From assembly GCA_946535455.1 (NCBI GenBank), contig CAMNDO010000021.1, forward strand, positions 1 through 8,131: DNA of 8,131 nucleotides, written 5' to 3'. The stretch is from an uncultured Caryophanales bacterium. GTDB lineage: Bacteria; Bacillota_I; Bacilli_A; RF39; UBA660. A model generated the notes under the pieces. It saw nothing but the letters and a program-made list of their open reading frames with translations, ran no database searches and was not told the origin of the DNA. The translations under genes and the position numbers were made by a program. Every line of letters begins with the position of its first letter. Positions within the stretch are counted from its first letter, which is position 1. Shown piece by piece: positions 1-5,793 of the stretch.

Positions 1-1
1 A

Positions 2-538
2 TCATCCCCATAAAAGATACTTTAAACCAATCAAAAATAACAAGATACTTCCTAGCTTTTCTGCTTTGGATTCATAATGCTTTTTTAATTCTTTTCCCAT
101 CCATAATCCAAACTCTGTGAATAAAAAACTTAATGTAGAAAAGAGAATACAAGGAATTATCATACTACTTTTCTCCATTCCTAATAAAACTCCTACTGTG
201 AAACTATCCATACTAACGGTAAAAGCAATTCCTAGGAATGTTAGGAGGGAAGAAGAAAAATAGTTTTCTGTTTTCTTTTTGGAAAACATCATCTCACAGG
301 ATAAGAAAAAGAAAAGGAAAGCTGCGAGATACTTGGTATAAGGAAAGAAAGGTTGATAGATCTGATTTCCTATAACGTTTCCCAAAAGAGGCATGATAAA
401 ATGAAAGATTCCTACTGTAATGGATAATACATTTTTTTCTTTTTGAGAAAGGGAAAGAGTTCCTAAGGATAAAGATACAGAAAAAGTATCCATACTAAGA
501 CCAATTCCCATAAAAAAATATATAAGGGTCGTTATCAT
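2..538 (-). CDS. mntP: MntP-family manganese efflux pump (YwlD-like), complete
   Basis: Six-helix inner-membrane protein of the MntP (DUF204) family, which exports Mn(II) in E. coli and B. subtilis. The 178 residues are very hydrophobic and contain the family's two internal repeats. Each repeat is marked by a Gly-rich helix with a conserved acidic residue: GIGLSMDTFSVSLSLG around residues 11-26 (Asp17) and the SMDSFTVGVLLG segment around 109-120 (Asp111). Length is normal for the family. The start ATG (536-538) is preceded by AAGGTGA, four bases upstream. The stop is TGA at positions 2-4, so the gene is just complete. It follows spoIIR by 31 bp and is probably co-transcribed with it; ywlD lies near spoIIR in B. 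subtilis too. No yybP-ykoY manganese riboswitch fits in the gap. The related sporulation membrane protein YtaF is the main alternative, but short length and context favour MntP. Confidence 0.85.
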   Translation of the reverse strand: MITTLIYFFMGIGLSMDTFSVSLSLGTLSLSQKEKNVLSITVGIFHFIMPLLGNVIGNQIYQPFFPYTKYLAAFLFFFLSCEMMFSKKKTENYFSSSLLTFLGIAFTVSMDSFTVGVLLGMEKSSMIIPCILFSTLSFLFTEFGLWMGKELKKHYESKAEKLGSILLFLIGLKYLLWG

Positions 539-569
539 ACATTCACCTTATATATCTTATTCTTTTCTC

Positions 570-1064
570 TTAAGAAAAATACTTTTGAATCATGTCTTTT
601 AGAAAGGAATGATATTCTACGTCTTCCTCTTCTTCTAAGAAACAAATAGGAGGAAATAATACACACCAAAAGTTATCTCCTTCGCCTTTTCCTAAAGTAA
701 TCACCAAAGATTCATATTCTCCTTCTTCATAAATTACATTTTGATACTCTTTTCTAGGAAAATAATTCTTTCCATAGCGAATGGTATAAGGTCTTTCTTC
801 TACGACTTCTTCTACTATGGTTTCTAATTTAGGTAATTCTTTTTGAATATAGTTTCTTGTATCCTCTACATTTTGAGTAGGAAGCATCATCAAAGTAGGT
901 TTTAATCGATTCACCACTTCTTTCTTAATCCTTTGATCTTTTTCTTCATTGGAGGAAGCAATGACACGAAAACGTATGGATTCTCTTGGAATGATAATTT
1001 TTTGATGTTTATTCCAAGAAAAGAAAAATAGAATTCCTGCGATAACAATAATTAGTTTTTTCAT
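570..1064 (-). CDS. spoIIR: Stage II sporulation protein R (SpoIIR)
   Basis: Secreted sporulation signal. In B. subtilis the forespore makes SpoIIR under sigma-F, and it triggers the SpoIIGA protease in the mother cell to mature pro-sigma-E. Family marks are clear: an N-terminal hydrophobic signal/anchor segment (residues 3-17); RFRVIASS at 31-38; a block at 102-120 that starts FPRKEYQNVIY; and the signature FWCVLFPPICFLE at 132-144. At 164 residues it is shorter than the B. subtilis protein (about 224), mostly by lacking a long C-terminal tail, but all conserved blocks are present. The start ATG gives the signal segment directly and has AGGTGA nine bases upstream. That ribosome site lies inside a 13-bp hairpin (see 1065-1101). 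The gene is 44 bp after prmC and 31 bp before mntP. Family assignment is strong; that this organism actually sporulates is inference. Confidence 0.93.
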   Translation of the reverse strand: MKKLIIVIAGILFFFSWNKHQKIIIPRESIRFRVIASSNEEKDQRIKKEVVNRLKPTLMMLPTQNVEDTRNYIQKELPKLETIVEEVVEERPYTIRYGKNYFPRKEYQNVIYEEGEYESLVITLGKGEGDNFWCVLFPPICFLEEEEDVEYHSFLKDMIQKYFS

Positions 1065-1101
1065 AAAAAAATCTCACCTATTTTCTTTGTGAGACTTTTT
1101 T
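1065..1101 (-). terminator. Hairpin between prmC and spoIIR, terminator-like, covering the spoIIR ribosome site
   Basis: In minus-strand RNA, AAAAAAGTCTCAC pairs with GTGAGATTTTTTT. The 13-pair stem includes one G-U pair, and the 11-base loop is AAAGAAAATAG. The 3' arm ends in seven T, after which the spoIIR ATG follows at once. The Shine-Dalgarno AGGTGA (1074-1079) has four of its six bases in the stem. The shape is that of an intrinsic terminator for prfA-prmC, but it could equally hold down spoIIR translation. The wobble pair becomes an A-C mismatch on the other strand, so the structure favours minus-strand RNA. Which role it plays is inference. Confidence 0.7.
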
Positions 1102-1108
1102 TCTTTTT

Positions 1109-1936
1109 TTATTCTAAATTTTGAAAAATAAATAACATTCGATCTCTTCCAGATAAATCTTGGTGGGTTTCTATTTTTGTATTGGGAAGATGCTGTTTTA
1201 CTAGATTTATGATTTTATCTTTTTGATTGGCTCCTATCTCAAAAGCAATGATGCATTTCTCTTTCATATAAGGTTGTATATTCTTTAAGATTTCTTGGTA
1301 ACTATCTAAACCTTCTTCTCCCGCATATAAAGCTATTTCTGGTTCGTTATCTTTTACAATTTGTTCTATCTTCTCATTTATTGCGATATAAGGTGGATTA
1401 CTAATAATCAAATCATACTTCTTTTGAATGTTTTGAAAGTAGTTACTGAAAATGAGATTTGCTTTGGAGTTTAATCTTTCTTTGTTCTTTTTGGCTACTT
1501 CTAAGGCATCTTCTGAAATATCTGATAAATCCACAGTTTTTGTGGAAAGTTTTTTTTCAAGAGTGAGACCAATCACTCCACTTCCGGTACATAAATCTAA
1601 AATATCAATCGGTTCTTGAAAGTACTTTTGTACATACAGAATGGTCTTCTCTACTAAGTCTTCTGTTTCAAATCTTGGAATTAGTACTCTTTCATCTACA
1701 AAAAAGGGAATTCCATGAAAATTAACTTCTCCCATAACATATTGGATTGGTTTTCCTTCTTGTAGGGCTAGTACTTCTTTTTGATAGAGTTCTTCTAAAT
1801 CAGATGGTACTACTTCTTCTAAGCATGTTAATAACTCTAATGGATTCTTTTTCAAAACATTTCCTAAGAGAATTTTGGCATGTGCCGAATGACAATGACT
1901 TTTTCCAAATACTAATAACTCTTCTACCGTAGCCAT
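1109..1936 (-). CDS. prmC: Peptide chain release factor N5-glutamine methyltransferase (PrmC/HemK)
   Basis: Uses S-adenosylmethionine to methylate the glutamine of the GGQ motif in release factors, which speeds peptide release. The 275-residue protein has the standard plan: a helical N-terminal substrate-recognition domain (about 1-80), then a Rossmann methyltransferase domain. The latter has the SAM-binding motif DLCTGSG (114-120), the catalytic NPPY (180-183) that holds the target amide, and a C-terminal DLSGRDRMLF (260-269). The usual PRPET before the fold reads PRFET here (87-91), a small variation. The start ATG lies only 2 bp after the prfA stop. AGGAG within the end of prfA is 13 bases upstream, rather far, but reinitiation after prfA would be natural. 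Enzyme and its substrate PrfA are thus made from one message. Identification is secure. Confidence 0.96.
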   Translation of the reverse strand: MATVEELLVFGKSHCHSAHAKILLGNVLKKNPLELLTCLEEVVPSDLEELYQKEVLALQEGKPIQYVMGEVNFHGIPFFVDERVLIPRFETEDLVEKTILYVQKYFQEPIDILDLCTGSGVIGLTLEKKLSTKTVDLSDISEDALEVAKKNKERLNSKANLIFSNYFQNIQKKYDLIISNPPYIAINEKIEQIVKDNEPEIALYAGEEGLDSYQEILKNIQPYMKEKCIIAFEIGANQKDKIINLVKQHLPNTKIETHQDLSGRDRMLFIFQNLE

Positions 1937-1938
1937 TC

Positions 1939-3003
1939 TTATTCGCTTTCTCCTCTAAGCATTCTCTTTTGATCTTCTTGGATTAAGGCATCAATCACAT
2001 CATCTAATGCTCCATCCATCACACGATCTAGGCTATTCGTAGTAAATCCAATTCGATGATCGGTTACACGATTTTGTGGATAGTTATAGGTACGAATCTT
2101 TTCTGCACGGTCCCCTGTTCCAATTTTACTTCTTCTTTCGTTTCCTTCTTTTTCTGCTTTTTCTTGTTCTTGCAATTCATAAAGTCTTGATTTTAACACT
2201 TTCATCGCTTGTTCTCGATTTTGAATTTGACTTCTTTCATTTTGACAAGTTACCACTACTCCAGTAGGTAAATGGGTAATTCTTACAGCAGAATCGGTTG
2301 TATTGACTCCTTGTCCACCATTTCCACTAGAACGATAAATATCCACTCTTAAATCATTTGGATTGATTTCAATTTCAATATCATCATCTGCTTCTGGCAT
2401 AACTAGTACCGTCGCTGTAGAAGTTTGAAGTCTTCCATTGGATTCTGTCACAGGAACTCTTTGTACTCTATGAGATCCACTTTCATATTTTAATAAGGAA
2501 TAAGCTCCTTGTCCTTTGATCATGAACTCAATTTGACTATATCCTCCAGCAGTTCCTTCTACAGAGTTATACACTTGGTAGGTAAAACCTTTCTTTTCTG
2601 CATATCTCGTGTACATACGGAATAAATCTCCTGCAAAGATATTTGCTTCATCTCCACCAGCTGCTCCTCGAATTTCCATAATAACGTTCTTATCATCATT
2701 CTCATCTTTTGGAATTAATAAAACTTCTAATTCTCCATCTAGTTTTTCTTTTTCTTCTTCTAACGTACTTAATTCCTCTTTTGCCATTTCTTCTAGTTCT
2801 TTATCTTGTAACATTTCTTTTGCACTTTCTATGTCTTCTAATACCTTCTTATATCTTTTATAACATGTTACAACTTCTTCTAAGCTTGCTAGCTCCTTGG
2901 AATAAGTCTTTGTTTTTTTCATATCACTTAGTACGTCCGGTTTGGTCAACTCTTCTTGTAATTCATTATATTTTTGCAAAGTTGCTTCTAATCTCTCTAT
3001 CAT
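1939..3003 (-). CDS. prfA: Peptide chain release factor 1 (RF1)
   Basis: Recognises UAA and UAG in the ribosomal A site and triggers hydrolysis of peptidyl-tRNA. The 354 residues match the family length. A coiled N-terminal domain rich in Glu/Lys (about 1-100) precedes the PCRF region. The tripeptide PVT (184-186), within RVPVTESNGR, is the RF1-type stop-codon reading motif (PxT; RF2 has SPF). The catalytic GGQ is at 229-231 in SGNGGQGVNTTDSAVR, the site PrmC methylates. The conserved C-terminal stretch with RTYNYPQNRVTDHRIG follows (304-319). The ATG has GGTGAG four bases upstream, and an extended -10 promoter lies 26-31 bp before it. It is first in a prfA-prmC transcription unit that may run into spoIIR-mntP. 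No oddities seen. Confidence 0.98.
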   Translation of the reverse strand: MIERLEATLQKYNELQEELTKPDVLSDMKKTKTYSKELASLEEVVTCYKRYKKVLEDIESAKEMLQDKELEEMAKEELSTLEEEKEKLDGELEVLLIPKDENDDKNVIMEIRGAAGGDEANIFAGDLFRMYTRYAEKKGFTYQVYNSVEGTAGGYSQIEFMIKGQGAYSLLKYESGSHRVQRVPVTESNGRLQTSTATVLVMPEADDDIEIEINPNDLRVDIYRSSGNGGQGVNTTDSAVRITHLPTGVVVTCQNERSQIQNREQAMKVLKSRLYELQEQEKAEKEGNERRSKIGTGDRAEKIRTYNYPQNRVTDHRIGFTTNSLDRVMDGALDDVIDALIQEDQKRMLRGESE

Positions 3004-3028
3004 AAACTCACCGCTTTCATTCCTACCT

Positions 3029-3037
3029 ATTATAGCA
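3029..3037 (-). promoter_or_regulatory. Extended -10 promoter for prfA-prmC
   Basis: The minus strand reads TGCTATAAT: a consensus -10 hexamer (3029-3034) with the TGn extension. At 17-bp spacing the -35 position is a run of T with little match to TTGACA, so recognition would rest on the extended -10. Transcription would start near 3022, giving a leader of about 20 bases. The promoter lies directly after the rpoE terminator, which supports prfA being separately transcribed. Confidence 0.65.
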
Positions 3038-3050
3038 TATCTTTATGATG

Positions 3051-3076
3051 AAAAAAACTAGATTATTCTTCTAGTT
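3051..3076 (-). terminator. Intrinsic terminator of rpoE, wrapped around its stop codon
   Basis: In minus-strand RNA, AACTAGA (3070-3076) pairs perfectly with TCTAGTT (3056-3062) around a 7-base loop, AGAATAA. The loop contains the rpoE TAA stop (3063-3065). A T-run of seven to eight bases follows. Wobble and A-U pairs can lengthen the stem by about two. The stem is short and AT-rich, so termination may be partial, but position, T-tract and the promoter just downstream agree. Confidence 0.65.
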
Positions 3077-3509
3077 CTAATTCATCTTCATCAATGATCA
3101 CTAAATCTTTTAGTTCTTCATTGGTATCTTCATCAAAATCCTCATCATCTTTATCATCATAGCTGTCTTCTTCAATTTCTTCTTCTTTTTCTTCTACTTC
3201 TTCAGAATCTTCCTCTTCATCATCGTCATCTTCTTCACTCACTTTTACAATCTTATCTGATGTATGGTTGATTCTTAGATCCCATTTTCCATTTTCTAAT
3301 AAAATGAATCTTTTATCCGTAGATAATGAAGTATAGAAATCAGCAATCTTATTTTCAAATACACTATCTGGTAATCCTAATAGTTTCATAATCTTTTTAA
3401 ATAAATCTGCTGTATTTAATTTTCTTTTACTTTCTTCTAGAATCATATAGGCGATATCTTTATTGGATAATAATTCTAGTTCTTCTTTTTTCATGGATTT
3501 GATAGCCAT
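3063..3509 (-). CDS. rpoE: DNA-directed RNA polymerase delta subunit
   Basis: Accessory subunit of Firmicute RNA polymerase that helps release nucleic acids and recycle the enzyme, and changes promoter selectivity. The 148 residues have the two expected parts. The first is a HARE-type winged-helix domain (about 8-80) with NKDIAYMILEESKRKLNTAD and the closing GKWDLR at 74-79. The second is a disordered tail (91-148) made almost wholly of Asp and Glu. B. subtilis delta is about 173 residues, so the tail here is somewhat shorter. The ATG has a perfect AGGAGG six bases upstream. It stands as its own unit between argS and prfA, with a promoter at 3577-3605 and a terminator over the stop codon. Delta is characteristic of Bacilli, so it is the best taxonomic marker in the window. 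Despite the symbol, it is unrelated to sigma-E of Proteobacteria. Confidence 0.95.
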   Translation of the reverse strand: MAIKSMKKEELELLSNKDIAYMILEESKRKLNTADLFKKIMKLLGLPDSVFENKIADFYTSLSTDKRFILLENGKWDLRINHTSDKIVKVSEEDDDDEEEDSEEVEEKEEEIEEDSYDDKDDEDFDEDTNEELKDLVIIDEDELELEE

Positions 3510-3576
3510 ATATATTCCTCCTAAACATTTATATGCTTTTAGGCCATTTTTGTGTGGTCTTTAAAGTACAATTATT

Positions 3577-3605
3577 TTTATAACATATATCTTTTCCATA
3601 ATCAA
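3577..3605 (-). promoter_or_regulatory. Sigma-A-type promoter for rpoE
   Basis: The minus strand shows TTGATT (3600-3605), 17 bp, then TATAAA (3577-3582) preceded by TGT, an extended -10. Both hexamers are partial matches at ideal spacing. Transcription would begin near 3570, leaving a leader of about 60 bases with AGGAGG (3516-3521) at its end. The -35 lies just 7 bp past the argS stop, and no good terminator separates the two genes, so read-through from argS is likely as well. Confidence 0.6.
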
Positions 3606-3612
3606 CAATTTT

Positions 3613-5361
3613 TTACATTTTATTTGGTACTTTTATTCCTAAAACATCTAATAACATTGTATTTACTTGATATACAAGGTTCGTTAAAAGGATCCAAGAA
3701 TCTCTTAAAGCAGTATCTTCTTCTGTAATAATCTTATTTTCTGCATAAAAACTGTTATATTGAGATGTTAATTTGTATAAGTATTCTGCAATTTCATTTA
3801 GACTTTTACTTTCTAAAGAACGACTTAATACCATTGGTAAATCTAATAATGTTAAAGCAATATTTTTTTCATTTTCTCCTTTGAATTTGGTAATTTCTTG
3901 AGATGTGGTTTCGCCAGCTTTGTTTAATAAAGATTTCATACGAATGGTTGAATATAATAAATATGGTCCTGTTTTTCCTTCTAAATCAGCGAATTTTTCT
4001 ACTTCAAAAATATAGTCTGTATTTCTAAATGGTAAGAAATCTGCGTATTTTAGTGCTGCCATTCCTACAATTTTTGAAATTTCTTCTTTTTCTTCTTCTG
4101 GAACAGAATCATTATTAATTCTTTTCAAAGTTTCTTGGTTGACTAATTCCATTAAGGATTCTAATGACATGACTCCACCATCTCTTGTTTTAAATGGTTT
4201 TCCATCTTTTCCATTCATAGTTCCAAAACCAATATGTTCTAAAACAACATCTTCATCGATTAAATCAATTAATCTTGCCGCACGGAATACTTGTTCAAAA
4301 TGAAGGGATTGTCTTCCATCTACGACATACCAGATTTCATCCGGATTAAAGTTTTCTTTTCTTTCTAAGATAGCTGCTAAGTCAGTGGAATCATAAGATT
4401 TTGATCCATTGCTTTTGATCATTAATAAAGGAGGAACGGTATAGGTATCATCTTCTTTTGCTACTTCAATGACTTTTGCTCCTTCACTTTCTACTAATAA
4501 TCCTTTTTCTTCATACATTTGAATTAATGGATCAAAGTAAGCCATTTCATCACTTTCTCCATTCCAAATTTCAAAGGAAACATTTAATTTATCATAGATT
4601 TTTTTAATTTCTGCTTTGGAAACATCTACGATTTTTTTCCATAATTCATAGTATCCTTTTTCTCCATCTTGGAATTTGGTTGTGATGACTCTTGCTTCTT
4701 CTAAGTATGCTTCATCTTCTTTGGATTTATTCGAAGCAAGTGGATAAATTTCTTCTAAATCTTCATTGGTGATTTCAAAATCCACTTCGCTATAATCTCC
4801 TTCATAATTTTCATCAAAATAAGGAAGATTTGGATAACGATCTTTGATTTCTTTCATGACTAATCCTAATGGTCTACCATAGTCTCCTAAATGTGCATCC
4901 CCAATTACTTCATATCCTAATAATTTCGCAAGTCTTTTTAAAGCTTCTCCAATATTAGCACTTCTCAAATGCCCTACGTGAAGTGCCTTGGCAACATTTG
5001 CTCCACCATAGTCAATCACAATCTTTTTCGGTTCCTTCTTATCAATATTTGTGAAAATATCTTGATTCATTTGATTTAAGAAATCATAGGTATATTTTTC
5101 ACTTAAACTAAAATTAATAAATCCAGGGCCTGCGATATTTATCTTTTCAAAACGATCATCTTTTTCTAATTCCGTCACAATCTTTTCCGCAATTTCTCTT
5201 GGATTTTGATGATAGATTTTCACTAACTGCATCGCATCATTTAATTGGTATTCTCCCAAATCTCTTCTATTCGATGGTTCTAGTGCTAGTTTTTCCACTT
5301 CATAACCTGCATTTTGGATGATTTGTTTTAAATCTTTTTCTAAGTTCTTAATAATACTCAT
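3613..5361 (-). CDS. argS: Arginyl-tRNA synthetase (class I)
   Basis: Attaches arginine to tRNA-Arg in the cytoplasm, using ATP. The 582 residues match the family. In order: an N-terminal tRNA-binding (Add-1) domain (about 1-85) ending in AGPGFINFSLS; the class I catalytic fold with the HIGH signature as HVGH (128-131) in ANVAKALHVGHLRSANIG; the KMSKS-loop equivalent GKPFKTRDGG (387-396), which in ArgRS often lacks the second Lys; and a DALR anticodon-binding domain (about 465-582) ending GIKVPNKM. The start overlaps the ywiB stop as ATGA, with GAGGAG five bases upstream inside ywiB, so the two are translationally coupled. ywiB-argS is also a B. subtilis gene pair. No T-box leader is visible before ywiB: the 5' region is far too short. 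Assignment is secure. Confidence 0.97.
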   Translation of the reverse strand: MSIIKNLEKDLKQIIQNAGYEVEKLALEPSNRRDLGEYQLNDAMQLVKIYHQNPREIAEKIVTELEKDDRFEKINIAGPGFINFSLSEKYTYDFLNQMNQDIFTNIDKKEPKKIVIDYGGANVAKALHVGHLRSANIGEALKRLAKLLGYEVIGDAHLGDYGRPLGLVMKEIKDRYPNLPYFDENYEGDYSEVDFEITNEDLEEIYPLASNKSKEDEAYLEEARVITTKFQDGEKGYYELWKKIVDVSKAEIKKIYDKLNVSFEIWNGESDEMAYFDPLIQMYEEKGLLVESEGAKVIEVAKEDDTYTVPPLLMIKSNGSKSYDSTDLAAILERKENFNPDEIWYVVDGRQSLHFEQVFRAARLIDLIDEDVVLEHIGFGTMNGKDGKPFKTRDGGVMSLESLMELVNQETLKRINNDSVPEEEKEEISKIVGMAALKYADFLPFRNTDYIFEVEKFADLEGKTGPYLLYSTIRMKSLLNKAGETTSQEITKFKGENEKNIALTLLDLPMVLSRSLESKSLNEIAEYLYKLTSQYNSFYAENKIITEEDTALRDSWILLTNLVYQVNTMLLDVLGIKVPNKM

Positions 5362-5690
5362 TTTATCTCCTCGATTCTGTATGTAAATTTTTCATTTTCT
5401 ATTTCATATTCGATTTCGAATGAATCTTCTTTTTGAATATTTTTCGTTACTTTGATTGGAATATCTACCTCTACTTCATACTCTTTATAAACAGTATGAA
5501 TATTTCCTTCTTCAAAGAAAAAGGTCATTTCATACTCCTCATTTTCTCGTCGTAATATGTTTTTTTCTGCATCCCAAGTCACTTTTCTATCTTCTTCTTG
5601 ATAGGTTAAAGTTGAGTCTTTTGAAACCGCTTCTACTTCATTTGTAATCATCTCTTCGCTGTTTTGAATGGTTACTTTTAACTTTTTCAT
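5358..5690 (-). CDS. ywiB: YwiB-like DUF1934 family beta-barrel protein
   Basis: A 110-residue soluble protein rich in alternating charged and beta-branched residues, as expected for the small calycin-like DUF1934 barrel. The function of the family is unknown. Assignment rests on context (directly before argS, overlapping by ATGA, as ywiB is in B. subtilis) and on general pattern: an N-terminal strand KKLKVTIQN, a central Arg/Glu-rich pair of strands ending in EMTFFFEEG (about 54-62), and a C-terminal strand FEIEYEIENEKFTYRI (91-106). It is about 30 residues shorter than typical family members, so part of the barrel may be trimmed. The ATG has GGAAGTGG close upstream, and a TGTTATAAT promoter lies 27 bp before it. 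It ends with TGA, showing TGA is a stop in this organism. Confidence 0.7.
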   Translation of the reverse strand: MKKLKVTIQNSEEMITNEVEAVSKDSTLTYQEEDRKVTWDAEKNILRRENEEYEMTFFFEEGNIHTVYKEYEVEVDIPIKVTKNIQKEDSFEIEYEIENEKFTYRIEEIK

Positions 5691-5716
5691 GGTACCACTT
5701 CCAATTAATTGTTTTG

Positions 5717-5725
5717 ATTATAACA
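5717..5725 (-). promoter_or_regulatory. Extended -10 promoter for ywiB-argS
   Basis: The minus strand reads TGTTATAAT, a perfect -10 (5717-5722) with the TGn extension. At 16-18 bp spacing the -35 candidates (TATGAA, ATGAAA) are poor. Transcription would start near 5710, about 20 bases before the ywiB ATG. This lies in the 103-bp divergent region shared with the penicillin-binding protein gene. Confidence 0.6.
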
Positions 5726-5783
5726 TAAGTTTCTTCTTTTTCATACATATTTTTCTTTTTTCAAATCAATACTATTAAAGATT

Positions 5784-5790
5784 GGAGGGG
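5784..5790 (+). promoter_or_regulatory. Shine-Dalgarno site that fixes the PBP start at 5794
   Basis: GGAGGGG lies five bases (counted from GGAGG) before ATG at 5794. A TTG in the same frame at 5782 could be taken as a start, but its codons would then encode the ribosome site itself and it has no site of its own upstream. ATG 5794 is therefore the start. Confidence 0.85.
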
Positions 5791-5793
5791 CTT

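Noticed and set aside
539..569. Manganese riboswitch or separate promoter before mntP
   Set aside because: The gap is only 31 bp, with a ribosome site but no -10/-35 pair or structured element.
1747..3005. Several plus-strand frames of 60-100 codons opposite prmC and prfA
   Set aside because: They are shadows of secure minus-strand genes: rich in Leu, Phe and Ser from reversed Glu/Lys codons, with no ribosome sites or family motifs.
3076..3240. Low-complexity tract (repeated GAA/GAT codons) as a repeat or CRISPR-like element
   Set aside because: It is the coding sequence of the acidic tail of RNA polymerase delta, where such composition is normal.
3540..3565. Inverted repeat AGGCCA/TGGTCT in the argS-rpoE gap as an argS terminator
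   Set aside because: In minus-strand RNA, the sense that matters, it contains an A-C mismatch, has a short stem and no T-run after it. It would pair well only in a plus-strand transcript, for which there is no gene.
5740..5775. Forespore (sigma-F or sigma-G) promoter for the PBP gene
   Set aside because: AATACTA (5768-5774) resembles a sigma-G -10, but the nearest -35-like element (ACATA, 5745-5749) is 18 bp away rather than 15-16 and both are imperfect. In such AT-rich DNA this is not evidence. Sigma-A candidates (TACTAT with CATATT) are equally weak.
5691..5793. T-box or other riboswitch leader for ywiB-argS
   Set aside because: The predicted leader is only about 20 bases, far too short, and no T-box sequence or specifier stem is visible.
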